A stretch of DNA of 64,000 bases. Origin: Martinezella tropici (GTDB taxonomy: Bacteria; Pseudomonadota; Alphaproteobacteria; Rhizobiales; Rhizobiaceae). The notes under the pieces were generated by a model. The model made no database searches, was not told the DNA's origin, and was given only the letters and a program-made list of their open reading frames with translations. The translations under genes and the position numbers were made by a program. Positions 44,183 to 53,190 of the stretch are shown here, in pieces. The DNA lies in the NCBI GenBank assembly GCA_000799755.1, contig JUHI01000009.1:62001-126000 (forward strand), in the 5' to 3' direction. The first letter of the stretch is position 1. Each line of letters starts with the position of its first letter.

Positions 44183-45094
44183 TCAGGCGGGAACGCGGGG
44201 CTTTGATTCCTGTGCAACGGGCTCGGCCGCCCGCCGCTTGCTTTCCCGATAGAAGGTATAGATGCCGGAAGCGATGACAATGACTGCGCCGATGACAGCC
44301 CATCCATCGGGCACTTCGCCAAAGGCGATCAGGCCGAGCATAGCCGACCAGATCAGACTGAGATAACGGAAGGGGGCGATGAATGAGATTTCGCCCGTGC
44401 GCATGGCCAGTATGACAGCCTGATAGCCGATCAGCACCAGAACGGAGGCCAGCAGGATCTGAAGAAGCGCTGTCCCCTCGACGGGCTGCCAGCCGCCGAG
44501 GGGAGCGATGCTCAAGGCTCCGAATATGGATATGGAGACAGCGGTGCAGAGCGTGACCATCAGCGATGGCACTTCCTTGTCGATGCAGCGCGTCGCCAGA
44601 TCGCGGGCCGCAGTCGCGAACATGCAGGTGATGACGAGGAGAGCCGCGGTGTTGAACCCGTCGGGGCCCGGCCGGATGATGATGAGCACGCCGACGAAGC
44701 CGACGACAATCGCCGACCAGCGCCGCCACCCCACAGGCTCCTTCAGAAAGATCATCGCGCCGAGCGTGACCGCCAGCGGCACAGCCTGCTGAATGGCCGA
44801 GGCATTGGCAATCGGCATCATTCCAAGGGCAGTAATATAGGTTATCGCCGCCAGCGCCTCGCAGGCGATCCGCAGCGCAATCATTGGCTGCAGAATGACC
44901 TTCCATCTGCGCAGCGCACCCATGCGGCGGGCGAGGAGATAGACGAAAAGGGTCGTGAATAACCCGCGGATGAAAATGATCTCGCCCGCGTTCATCGTGG
45001 CGATGACCGACTTCGACAAGGCGTCGCTGCAGGAAAAGCCGGCCATGGATACGGCCATGAGAAGTGCGCCCTGCGTATTCTTGGTCAGTCGCAT
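44183..45094 (-). CDS. DMT superfamily (EamA) transporter
   Basis: 303 residues, ten hydrophobic helices in two EamA repeats. MAVSMAGFSCSDALSKSV and GEIIFIRGLFTTLFV are in the first, and APFRYLSLIWSAMLGLIAFGEVPD in the second, closely resembling the RarD/RhaT-like 'drug/metabolite' exporters of rhizobia. It sits 10 bp before mobA on the same strand, so it may be cotranscribed, though no functional link is evident. Confidence 0.88.
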   Translation of the reverse strand: MRLTKNTQGALLMAVSMAGFSCSDALSKSVIATMNAGEIIFIRGLFTTLFVYLLARRMGALRRWKVILQPMIALRIACEALAAITYITALGMMPIANASAIQQAVPLAVTLGAMIFLKEPVGWRRWSAIVVGFVGVLIIIRPGPDGFNTAALLVITCMFATAARDLATRCIDKEVPSLMVTLCTAVSISIFGALSIAPLGGWQPVEGTALLQILLASVLVLIGYQAVILAMRTGEISFIAPFRYLSLIWSAMLGLIAFGEVPDGWAVIGAVIVIASGIYTFYRESKRRAAEPVAQESKPRVPA

Positions 45095-45429
45095 GAGAAA
45101 TATGAGTCCCCCGATACACCTATTTGGATTAGCGCTGTTTTCCGCAAATTGGAATCGGTTGCCCTGTGGTTGCGGTTGAAATCGATTGTGCGATGCGGCG
45201 GAGTTGTCACGAAAATGAGGGGTTTTTCGCGCATTGGTCGCGAAATGGTGCGTCGGTTGTAGAATTTTTGCAATGCGACGGGGTTTTAGGCGGCCGATTA
45301 ATTCTTATTCAATCTTATTTCCCGAGGCTCGCAGCGGTTTTGCATGAGGCAGAAGCACCTACCGCAGCGCAGCAGGAATGACGATCCCGCCTTCGCTGGA
45401 GATTTTTAATAATCCAGTTGAGGCGCCGC
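45095..45429. other. 335-bp divergent intergenic region
   Basis: Upstream of the DMT transporter and of the chemoreceptor. It holds an inverted repeat TTTCGCG / CGCGAAA at 45225-45245. No ORF or clear promoter consensus was recognised. Confidence 0.5.
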
Positions 45430-47979
45430 ATGTTTTTCATTGATCGTCTTTTGCAAGGCCGCAGGATTGTCACCAAGGTTCTTATTTTCGTGGTGCCGCT
45501 GGTGGTTCTCATCGCCGGTGTCGGCCTCGTCGGTTATCACACGGCCAATATTCTGAACGGTCATATGACCGTGACGCGCGCCACGATTGAAAATATCAGC
45601 GACTTCGAGAATCTGCAGGCAGCGCTGCAGGAATTCACGGGATCTCCATCCGAAGAGACCCGCCAGGGTCTGGCCGACAAGATCGATGCGCAGGAGCGGG
45701 GCGTGCTTCGCCTGAGCGGATTGCTGAGCGACGATCAGCGCGCCAAGATCGGGCCGGTGAGCGAGCTTGCCGCGAAGATGCGCACGCAGGAAGCCGCGCT
45801 GTGGTCCATCCGTCAGAAACAGGATAGCGACGTCGAGGCCATCCAGAAGGCCGTGCAGAACATCGAGGCGACCGCCAAGGCGGCCGGCAAGCAGATCGAT
45901 ATCATCCGCAAGGATTTCAGCGACAAGGAAACTTTCGCCAAGGAACTGCTCTACGATGCCGCTGCCTATAAGGGCCTGTCGGAGAAGATGAGCAATCTGC
46001 GTATCCAGGTGCAGATGGCCGCCGACTCAACTGAAGAGATTTCGGATGCGCGCACCTATGCGGACGCCATCTTGAAACAGGTGACCGTTTCCAAGGCGCT
46101 GGTCTCGAAGCGCGGCGCCAGCCTCGTTGCGAATGCTTCCGATGCAGCCGACAAGCTTGATGCGGTCTTGAAGGGCTCCGGCACGCCGGACCAGAAGGTT
46201 GAGGCCATGGGGCCGATCCTTCAGAGTTTCGTGAAGATCGAAGGCGAGATGACCCTGCAATCGGCCAAAAACAGCGATACCGCGGCCGATCGTTTCGTCA
46301 GCCTCGACAAGATCATCGATGGCCAGAAGGAGCTTTTGGACCACGTCGACCAGGCGCTCAGCATTGTCGATCGTCTGACGCTGCATGCGTCTCGCATGGA
46401 AAACGTTCGCGATGCCGCTTCGCGTGATCCGGTGCTTGCGGACCTCAAGGACCTGCAGACCGTTGCCGCCAGAATTTCGGAACTCGGGCAGACCAACGCC
46501 ACCATGCGTGATTTGTCCGCGCACACGAAGCCGCTGATCGACGGCCTGGTCAATGGATCGGCCGACCTGCTGCAGACCTCGGCCGACTGGAAGACGACGC
46601 GGGTTCAGTCGAACGGCCTGCTTGCCGATGCGATGACCTCGCTGCGCGGCTTTGTCGCCCAGGCGCAGGAACTCGGCAAGGAAGACAGCGAGCGTTCGGC
46701 CAATGTCTCGGTCATCGCCATGATCGTCGGCACGCTGCTTGCCATCATCGGCGGCCTGATGCTTGTGGAAACCTTGCGCGGCCCGCTGAAGCGTGTCGCC
46801 GACGTCATGACGCGCCTTGCAAGCGGCGATCTGGAAGTGGCGATCGACGGTCGCAATCGCGGCGACGAGATCGGTGACATGGTGCGATCCGTCAGCGTCT
46901 TCCGCGATGCGGCACTTGAGAATGTCCGGCTGGAGCGCGAGGCGGAAAGCGCCCGTGCGCTCTCTGCGGAAGAGGCAGCCCGTCGTGCCGCCGAGCGTGC
47001 CCGCATCGAGGCCGAGCAGAAGCAGGCGCTCAATGCGTTGGCCGACGTTCTCTCCAAGCTTGCCGACGGCAATCTGGAAGAAGGCATGCGCGAAGACCTT
47101 TCCGCCGATTTCGTGGAGATGGCCTTCACCTACAATCATGCGGTCGAGGCGCTGCGCGAGACGCTGACTGATGTTCGCTACACGGCCGAGGAAATCAAGG
47201 GCGGCACCGGCAACCTCGCCATGTCGGCCGACGATCTGGCGCGGCGTACGGAACAGCAGGCTGCCGCTCTCGAAGAAAGCTCGCGGGCGCTGCATCGCCT
47301 CAGCGACGTTGTGCGTTCGACCGCCGATCGCGCCCGCCAGACGGCCAGCTCCGTCAACGAGACGCAGGCCTATGCGACGCAATCGGGCGAAGTGGTCGCC
47401 AAGGCCGTGGGCGCCATGAGCGAAATCAATCGCTCTTCCGAGAAGATCGCCACGATCATCGGCGTCATCGACGAGATCGCCTTCCAGACCAATCTCCTGG
47501 CGCTGAACGCCGGCGTCGAGGCGGCGCGTGCCGGCGAGGCGGGCCGTGGCTTTGCCGTCGTTGCCCAGGAAGTGCGCGAACTGGCGCAGCGCTGCGCCAA
47601 TGCGGCAAAGGAGATCAAGGGTCTGATCTCGGCAAGTTCGGCCCAGGTGCAGAATGGCGTTCAACTGGTCGAGCAGACCGGTGCGGCGCTGGCCGAGATC
47701 ATCAGCCATGTCACCGGCGTCCAGAGGCTTGTCGCGGATATTTCCTCCGCCACGACGGAGCAGTCGACGGGTATCGAGGAAGTGACGCGCGCCGTTTCGG
47801 AAGTCGAATTGATCACGCAGCGCAATGCGGCAATGGTCGAGGAGAACAATGCCGAGATCCATGGCCTGCGCCAGCGTGTCGACATGCTCTCAGAAAAGAT
47901 CGATCGCTTCCGCACCGGCGACGGCGTCGCGGACTACGAGGATTACAGCGCAGCGAGCACGCGCCACCGCGCGGCATAA
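45430..47979 (+). CDS. Methyl-accepting chemotaxis protein
   Basis: 849-residue inner-membrane chemoreceptor. TM1 near residues 15-38 (VLIFVVPLVVLIAGVGLVGY), an unusually long helical periplasmic part of about 370 residues, TM2 (VIAMIVGTLLAIIGGLMLVE), a HAMP domain (LKRVADVMTRLASGDLEVAI), an extra linker with a second HAMP-like segment (DVLSKLADGNLEE), and a signalling domain with the tip EIAFQTNLLALNAGVEAARA. The C-terminus DYSAASTRHRAA lacks the CheR pentapeptide. The ligand-binding part resembles the helical-bimodular kind; ligand unknown. Confidence 0.92.
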   Translation: MFFIDRLLQGRRIVTKVLIFVVPLVVLIAGVGLVGYHTANILNGHMTVTRATIENISDFENLQAALQEFTGSPSEETRQGLADKIDAQERGVLRLSGLLSDDQRAKIGPVSELAAKMRTQEAALWSIRQKQDSDVEAIQKAVQNIEATAKAAGKQIDIIRKDFSDKETFAKELLYDAAAYKGLSEKMSNLRIQVQMAADSTEEISDARTYADAILKQVTVSKALVSKRGASLVANASDAADKLDAVLKGSGTPDQKVEAMGPILQSFVKIEGEMTLQSAKNSDTAADRFVSLDKIIDGQKELLDHVDQALSIVDRLTLHASRMENVRDAASRDPVLADLKDLQTVAARISELGQTNATMRDLSAHTKPLIDGLVNGSADLLQTSADWKTTRVQSNGLLADAMTSLRGFVAQAQELGKEDSERSANVSVIAMIVGTLLAIIGGLMLVETLRGPLKRVADVMTRLASGDLEVAIDGRNRGDEIGDMVRSVSVFRDAALENVRLEREAESARALSAEEAARRAAERARIEAEQKQALNALADVLSKLADGNLEEGMREDLSADFVEMAFTYNHAVEALRETLTDVRYTAEEIKGGTGNLAMSADDLARRTEQQAAALEESSRALHRLSDVVRSTADRARQTASSVNETQAYATQSGEVVAKAVGAMSEINRSSEKIATIIGVIDEIAFQTNLLALNAGVEAARAGEAGRGFAVVAQEVRELAQRCANAAKEIKGLISASSAQVQNGVQLVEQTGAALAEIISHVTGVQRLVADISSATTEQSTGIEEVTRAVSEVELITQRNAAMVEENNAEIHGLRQRVDMLSEKIDRFRTGDGVADYEDYSAASTRHRAA

Positions 47980-48009
47980 GCTGCATTGATCCGAAGATCA
48001 GCTAGAAAT

Positions 48010-48039
48010 AAAGCGCCGGGCCAATGGCCCGGCGCTTTT
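48010..48039 (+). terminator. Bidirectional terminator after the chemoreceptor gene
   Basis: Perfect 13-bp stem AAAGCGCCGGGCC / GGCCCGGCGCTTT with loop AAT, followed by TC on the plus strand and ATTTC on the minus. It sits 31 bp after the chemoreceptor stop and 40 bp after the stop of the convergent hydrolase. Confidence 0.85.
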
Positions 48040-48078
48040 CGTTTGAGCTGTTTTGGTGTTCGCGGAATTGCCGGAGAA

Positions 48079-48831
48079 CTAGCGACCGAGATGCAGCGTT
48101 TCCCCATCGGCAGGGATCAGCAACCGCGCGGGATCGACACTTGCGGTCTCCGCCGTTTGACGAAGGTCGTGCCGCGTGACGGTTGCGTGGTCGAGCGCTT
48201 CCATATGCGTTGCGACGACGGTCGCGTTCGGGGCGAGGCGGCTGACTTCCAGCGTCTGGTGGTCGTCCATGACGATCAGATCCCCATCCCAGCGTGCGCC
48301 GCAGGAATGCGTGATGATGATGTCGGGCGAGACTTGCCGGATCGTCTCCACGACGGGAGGATAAAGTACGGTGTCGCCCGCCCAATAGACGGTGGGCTCA
48401 CCTGACGCTTCCAGGGTAAAGCCGATCACGGGCCCCATTTTTTCGACGACGGGCCCGATGCCATGGCTGCCTTGCCTCGGCGTGATCGTCAGCCCTTGCC
48501 ATATTGTTGATTGCGTGAGGGGCGCGACATTTGTGAAGCCGGCCTCCCCAATACTGTCTTCATCGCCGGGCTGGCAGAGGATCGGCAGTGATTTCGGCAC
48601 GCGCTCCTTTGCAACGGCATCGAAATGATCGGTATGCAGATGCGAGACGATCACCAGCTCGACGCCTTCAAGGATATCGTCGATCGACTGGGGCAGTTCC
48701 GTCATCGGGTTCGGAGAGCGGCCTGTAAAGGATGGGAGGCTATGGCGCGGTGCGAAATAGGGGTCGATCAGGACAACATGGCCGCCATAGGTAATCTTCA
48801 GCGTCGCGTTGCGAATAAGCTCAAGCTGCAT
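48079..48831 (-). CDS. Metallo-beta-lactamase-fold hydrolase (UlaG-like)
   Basis: 250 residues. Metal-binding motif SHLHTDHFDAVA, later GSHGIGPVVEKMG and ITHSCGARWDGDLIVMDDHQ supply the remaining His/Asp ligands. The N-terminus LELIRNATLKITYGGHVVLIDPY is typical of UlaG/L-ascorbate-6-phosphate lactonase-like proteins, a broad group with many unassigned members. Last gene after moaA on the minus strand, 18 bp away. Confidence 0.87.
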   Translation of the reverse strand: MQLELIRNATLKITYGGHVVLIDPYFAPRHSLPSFTGRSPNPMTELPQSIDDILEGVELVIVSHLHTDHFDAVAKERVPKSLPILCQPGDEDSIGEAGFTNVAPLTQSTIWQGLTITPRQGSHGIGPVVEKMGPVIGFTLEASGEPTVYWAGDTVLYPPVVETIRQVSPDIIITHSCGARWDGDLIVMDDHQTLEVSRLAPNATVVATHMEALDHATVTRHDLRQTAETASVDPARLLIPADGETLHLGR

Positions 48832-48849
48832 ATCGATGTTCTCGGTGGG

Positions 48850-49899
48850 TTAGCCGCCGGTGACGCTCATATGGCGTGCGACGGCCGGTCGGTTGTGCGT
48901 GCGGTCGATAATGAAATCGTGCCCCTTGGGCTTGCGGGTGATCGCCTCGTCAATCGCGGCATGGAGCAGGGCATCGTCCTCGCTCGCGCGTAGCGTCGTG
49001 CGCAGGTCGGCTGCGTCGTTCTGTCCCAGGCACATATAGAGCGTGCCCGTGCAGGTCAGGCGGACGCGATTGCAGCTCTCGCAGAAATTATGCGTCATCG
49101 GCGTGATGAAGCCGAGCCTGCCGCCGGTTTCTGCAACTTCGACATAGCGGGCAGGGCCACCCGTCTTGTAGGGAATGTCGGTCAGGGTGAACTCACGCTC
49201 GAGATCGGCGCGCAATTCGGAGAGCGGCAGATACTGGTCCGTCCGGTCCTCCTCGATTTCGCCCATGGGCATGGTCTCGATGACCGTGAGGTCCATGCCG
49301 CGACCATGCGCGAACCGCAGCAGTTGCGGAATTTCCACGTCGTTGAAGCCCTTGAGCGCGACGGCGTTCAGCTTGATCTTCAGCCCGGCTTTCTGGGCAG
49401 CATCTATACCTTCCATGACCTTGGAGAAGTCACCCCAACGGGTGATGGCATGGAATTTGTCGGGATCGAGGGTATCGAGCGAGACATTGATGCGCCGGAC
49501 GCCGCTATCATACAGCTCGTCGGCATAACGGGCGAGCTGCGAGCCGTTCGTCGTCAGGGTCAATTCGTCGAGCGCCCCATTCTGCACGCTCTCGCCGAGT
49601 TTCCGGACCAGAAACATGATGTTCTTGCGCACGAGAGGCTCGCCGCCGGTGAGCCTGATCTTGCGCGCACCCTTGGCGATGAAGGCGGAACAGAGCCGGT
49701 CCAGTTCTTCGAGCGTCAAGAGATCCTTCTTGGGCAGGAAGGTCATGTGCTCGGCCATGCAGTAGGTGCAGCGGAAGTCGCAGCGATCGGTGACGGAAAC
49801 GCGCAGATAGGTGACGGCCCGCCCAAAGGGATCGATCATCGGGCCGGTATCAGCCGCCAGCGGCGATGCGTCGCCTATCGTACCAACGATGCTATTCAC
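48850..49899 (-). CDS. moaA: GTP 3',8-cyclase MoaA
   Basis: Radical-SAM enzyme that turns GTP into 3',8-cH2GTP, the first step of molybdenum cofactor synthesis. 349 residues. The SAM-cluster cysteines are C40, C44 and C47 (RCDFRCTYC), the second cluster is in NFCESCNRVRLTCTG, and the C-terminus ends VTGG, the conserved double glycine. GTG at 49899 is the start, with GGAG five to six bases upstream. mobAB lie 4.7 kb away; moaC, moaD and moaE are not in the window. Confidence 0.95.
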   Translation of the reverse strand: MNSIVGTIGDASPLAADTGPMIDPFGRAVTYLRVSVTDRCDFRCTYCMAEHMTFLPKKDLLTLEELDRLCSAFIAKGARKIRLTGGEPLVRKNIMFLVRKLGESVQNGALDELTLTTNGSQLARYADELYDSGVRRINVSLDTLDPDKFHAITRWGDFSKVMEGIDAAQKAGLKIKLNAVALKGFNDVEIPQLLRFAHGRGMDLTVIETMPMGEIEEDRTDQYLPLSELRADLEREFTLTDIPYKTGGPARYVEVAETGGRLGFITPMTHNFCESCNRVRLTCTGTLYMCLGQNDAADLRTTLRASEDDALLHAAIDEAITRKPKGHDFIIDRTHNRPAVARHMSVTGG

Positions 49900-50032
49900 T
49901 CAAATCTCCATCATGCTGCTAATGTGTGCATAGGCGATTGTTGCGTCAAGGAAAATGACTTTCAATTATACTTGCGTACAGGCGAGTAGCGGCATAATTC
50001 TCGGCGATGCCTCTGAAACGCACGGAATATCG

Positions 50033-50407
50033 ATGAGCACTGCCTGGCCGACCGAACTGCGAGTATCGAAAGACCGCCGTCACCTCGTGGTGGCATTCGA
50101 TGACGGCACGCGCTTTGACTTGCCGGCCGAGATGTTGAGGGTGCTGTCGCCTTCGGCCGAAGTCCAGGGGCACGGGCCCGGACAGAAGGTCACCGTGCCG
50201 GGCAAGCGCAATGTTGGCATCATGTCCATGACGCCCACTGGCAACTATGCCGTGCGCATCGGATTCGACGACATGCATGATACCGGTATCTTCACATGGT
50301 CCTATCTGCGCGAGCTCGGAGAGAAGGGTCAGGAGCTTTTTTCGGCCTACGAGACCGAGCTGAAGGAAAAGGGTCTTAGCCGCGACCCAATCGGAAAGCC
50401 GCACTAG
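50033..50407 (+). CDS. DUF971 (gamma-butyrobetaine hydroxylase-like N-terminal) protein
   Basis: 124 residues. WPTELRVSKDRRHLVVAFDDGTRFDLPAEMLRVLSPSAEVQG (in pieces) and IGFDDMHDTGIFTWSYLRELG are the domain's typical blocks. It is a small single-domain protein; in other bacteria such proteins occur near Fe-S or Mrp genes, but their job is not established. The start at 50033 (MSTAWPTEL) is chosen over an upstream open frame at 49955. Divergent from moaA. Confidence 0.87.
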   Translation: MSTAWPTELRVSKDRRHLVVAFDDGTRFDLPAEMLRVLSPSAEVQGHGPGQKVTVPGKRNVGIMSMTPTGNYAVRIGFDDMHDTGIFTWSYLRELGEKGQELFSAYETELKEKGLSRDPIGKPH

Positions 50408-50441
50408 CACAATCTCCAGCAACTGAAAGAGGGGCGCAGGC

Positions 50442-51641
50442 ATGATCCTTGGGGGTAGGGAAAACTGGCTTCGCGCCAAGGGCAGCAAGAACGAGAGCAA
50501 GGTCTCCTTCGTCGAACTGTTCTTCGATCTGGTCTTCGTGTTCTCGATTTCGCAGCTCGCGCACACCCTGGCGGAGCATTTCACGGTGCTCGGCGCTCTG
50601 GAAGCCATCATGCTGATCTTTGCGGTGTGGTGGGTATGGGTCTGCACGGCATGGGTCACCAACTGGCTCGATCCGGATCGTATGCCGGTGCGTATCATGC
50701 TGTTCACGCTGATGTTTGCCGGGCTCATCCTCTCGGCCGCTATCCCCGAGGCATTTGGTGAAAAGGCGATTTTCTTTGCCGGCGCCTATGTTTTCATGCA
50801 GGTCGGACGTTCGCTCTTCACGGTTTATGCCCTCAGGCACGCCAGCCAGTCGAACTATCGCAATTTCCTTCGCATCAGCAGCTGGTTCATCTTCTCCGGC
50901 ATTTTCTGGATCGCCGGTGCGCTGATGGAAAACGAGACGCGGCTCATGCTCTGGCTGATCGCGCTGGTCATAGAATATTCGGCTCCGGCACTCGGATTTC
51001 GGGTTCCAGGCCTCGGCAAATCGACGGCCGCCGATTGGGATGTCTCCGGCGCCCATCTGGCCGAACGTTGCGCCCTTTTCATCATCATCTGCCTCGGCGA
51101 GGCGGTTCTGCAGGCGGGAAAGGTGTTTGCCGACCAGCCGGTCACGCCCTTGATCGTTGCGGTGTTCATTACCGCTTTCGTGGGTACGGTTGCCCTCTGG
51201 TGGATCTATTTTCAGTTCGGTCATGAAAGGGCGGCTCACCGCATCGAACATGACGAGACGCCCGGAAGCATGGCGCGGGTGGCCTTTACCTATGCGCATA
51301 TCGCCATTCTTGCCGGCATCATGCTGAGCGTCGTCGGTGACGAATTCCTGTTCGCTCACCCGCGTGACCCCGCCGATATGCATGCCGCCGCCGCCATTCT
51401 CGGCGGCCCGGTGGTCTTCCTGCTTGGAAACCTGTGGTTCAAGGGGGTGACTACGGGCCGACCGCCGCTGTCGCATATGGCGGGGCTCGTCGGGCTGGCG
51501 TTGCTGCTGCTGACCTTGCCGATGGTCGTGGTCTATCAGCTCGGCATTCTCGCGACGGCGGTGCTCATTGTCGTCGCAATATGGGAATTCGCTTCTCTGA
51601 ACCGGGTTGTTCCCTCGGCTCGCTCGGCCGGCGATCACTGA
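50442..51641 (+). CDS. Low-temperature requirement protein A (LtrA) family
   Basis: 399-residue integral membrane protein with about 12 hydrophobic helices. The family opening KVSFVELFFDLVFVFSISQLAHTL and the later WDVSGAHLAERCALFIIICLGE, which holds the conserved His-x-x-E-R, are both clear. The name comes from a cold-growth phenotype in Listeria; the role in rhizobia is unknown. Its last 7 bp overlap the end of the convergent MarR gene. Confidence 0.9.
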   Translation: MILGGRENWLRAKGSKNESKVSFVELFFDLVFVFSISQLAHTLAEHFTVLGALEAIMLIFAVWWVWVCTAWVTNWLDPDRMPVRIMLFTLMFAGLILSAAIPEAFGEKAIFFAGAYVFMQVGRSLFTVYALRHASQSNYRNFLRISSWFIFSGIFWIAGALMENETRLMLWLIALVIEYSAPALGFRVPGLGKSTAADWDVSGAHLAERCALFIIICLGEAVLQAGKVFADQPVTPLIVAVFITAFVGTVALWWIYFQFGHERAAHRIEHDETPGSMARVAFTYAHIAILAGIMLSVVGDEFLFAHPRDPADMHAAAAILGGPVVFLLGNLWFKGVTTGRPPLSHMAGLVGLALLLLTLPMVVVYQLGILATAVLIVVAIWEFASLNRVVPSARSAGDH

Positions 51642-52120
51642 TCGCCGACGGGCTCCGGCCGCTCGCGCTCTTCCGCTATCAGCAGACCGACCAGGCGTTC
51701 CATATGTGCCGCCATCGCCTCGCACTCTTCGATCGGCGTGTGCGAGAGCATGCGATCGATCAAGGCGGTCTGAATCGCCATCGCTTCCTGCGTGAGACGC
51801 TGCCCCGCCGCTGTCAGATAGAGGCGCAGCACGCGCTTGTCCTGCTTGTCGCCGCGACGCTCGATCAACCCGCGCTTTTCCATCTGCGGCAGCAGCATGC
51901 TCATGTTGGAGCGGCCGACCAGCAGCTTGCGGGCCAACTCCTGCTGCGAGATACCCTCGAAGCGAAACAGGTTGATCAGAATGTCGATGTGCGGCGGCTT
52001 GATATCGAGATGCGCCAATTCCCGCGCCAGCGATTGCTGCATCAGCTGGCAGGCGCGCGCCACGGCGATCCAGCTTCTAAAACGCGGATGGTCCCAGGGA
52101 AGGGATTGATTTTTGTTCAT
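51635..52120 (-). CDS. MarR family transcriptional regulator
   Basis: 161 residues. Winged-helix core: PHIDILINLFRFEGISQQELARKLLVGRSNMSMLLPQME, read in pieces, and GLIERRGDKQDKRVLRLYLTAAG, the classic MarR wing with D-x-R. Its start codon lies inside one of two adjacent operator-like boxes, so it is likely to repress itself and the divergent hydrolase. Effector unknown. Confidence 0.92.
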   Translation of the reverse strand: MNKNQSLPWDHPRFRSWIAVARACQLMQQSLARELAHLDIKPPHIDILINLFRFEGISQQELARKLLVGRSNMSMLLPQMEKRGLIERRGDKQDKRVLRLYLTAAGQRLTQEAMAIQTALIDRMLSHTPIEECEAMAAHMERLVGLLIAEERERPEPVGDQ

Positions 52121-52132
52121 CGTTGTACTTTA
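52113..52132. promoter_or_regulatory. MarR-type operator box 1
   Basis: TTGTTCATCGTTGTACTTTA overlaps the MarR start codon (52118-52120). It is imperfectly palindromic and matches box 2 at 17 of 20 positions. Confidence 0.6.
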
Positions 52133-52152
52133 TTGTTCATAGTTGAACATTA
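52133..52152. promoter_or_regulatory. MarR-type operator box 2
   Basis: TTGTTCATAGTTGAACATTA holds the perfect dyad TGTTCA-TAGT-TGAACA. It follows box 1 with no gap, so the two are in phase at 20 bp, about two helical turns. It ends 13 bp before the hydrolase start codon. Confidence 0.65.
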
Positions 52153-52165
52153 TTGGATTCCCACT

Positions 52166-53131
52166 ATGCCATCCTTTGCGCTCAAGGTCACCCGGTCGGG
52201 TCTGTCCGGTCTGGAAAGGCTGTCGCCTCGGCTTGCCGGCAAGGCAGCTTTCCGGCTTTTCTGTCTGACGCCGCCGCGCCGACCGAGCGGTGCAAAGGCC
52301 AAAGCGGCGCATAGGGAGGGCAGGCTGCGTCTTCTGGCGGCGGAGCAGGTTATGTTGCCGTTTCCAGGCGGCCGCGCCATGGCCTATCGCTTCAATGGCG
52401 GCGCGAAGGGCGCGCGAAAGCGGTATCTCGTCGTCCACGGCTGGGGCTCCAGCAGCGAATACATGTCAGAGCTTGCGGCGTTTCTCGCGGATAGTGGGGC
52501 GGAAGTGATCTCGCTCGATCTTCCAGGACATGGCCGCTCGGATGGGCGGTTCCTGAATGTACGTCTGGCCGTTTCCGCGATCGCAGCCGCCTCGGCCCGC
52601 TTCGGCGCCTTCGATGCCGCAATCGGGCACTCATTCGGCGGTGCATCTCTGACACTGGCATCCGCGGGCTTTTTGCCCGATGTCGATCCGCTCCGGCCGG
52701 GCAAGCTGGTGCTGATCGGTGCGCCGAGCGCCATGGGTTGGCTGTTCAAGGATTTCGGCCGCATCATGCGGCTTGGGCCGGCGACGCAGGCGGCGCTGGA
52801 AGACGAGGTTCGCCGGGTGACGGGCAGGACGCTGGTTTCCTATGACGAGAAACGGGGCAGGCTCGAACCCGGCCGGCCGGTCCTCGTCGTTCATGCCGAA
52901 GACGACAAGGAGGTGAGTGCCGATCACGCACGCGCCTATGCCGCCGAGGGGGCACACGTCCGTCTTTTCTGGGCCAATGGTTTCGGGCATCGGCGCATCG
53001 TCAGCGCCGCGCCGGTTTTTGGCGCCATCGAGAGCTTTCTTGCCGAGGAGATCGAGACGGAAAATCCGCTCGAAAATCATGACGGTACGGTGCTATCGTT
53101 CTACCGAACTCCGCTGCGGCGCTCGTCATAA
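52166..53131 (+). CDS. Alpha/beta hydrolase
   Basis: 321 residues. Oxyanion-region motif YLVVHGWGSSSEYMSEL, VISLDLPGHGRSDG, and the nucleophile elbow GHSFGGAS (in FDAAIGHSFGGASL). Late VLVVHAEDDKEV gives the acid and GFGHRRI the catalytic His. It is preceded by a divergent MarR gene and two operator boxes between them, so it is probably MarR-controlled. Substrate unknown; an esterase or lipase-like role fits. Confidence 0.88.
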   Translation: MPSFALKVTRSGLSGLERLSPRLAGKAAFRLFCLTPPRRPSGAKAKAAHREGRLRLLAAEQVMLPFPGGRAMAYRFNGGAKGARKRYLVVHGWGSSSEYMSELAAFLADSGAEVISLDLPGHGRSDGRFLNVRLAVSAIAAASARFGAFDAAIGHSFGGASLTLASAGFLPDVDPLRPGKLVLIGAPSAMGWLFKDFGRIMRLGPATQAALEDEVRRVTGRTLVSYDEKRGRLEPGRPVLVVHAEDDKEVSADHARAYAAEGAHVRLFWANGFGHRRIVSAAPVFGAIESFLAEEIETENPLENHDGTVLSFYRTPLRRSS

Positions 53132-53190
53132 CAAGGGCTGCGTCGCTTGGGGATTTTTGGACAAATCGCCACTTGGAGGCGCAAGGTAGC

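Noticed and set aside
52117..53131. A longer hydrolase starting near 51434
   Set aside because: That frame crosses the MarR gene, and its extension has no hydrolase sequence.
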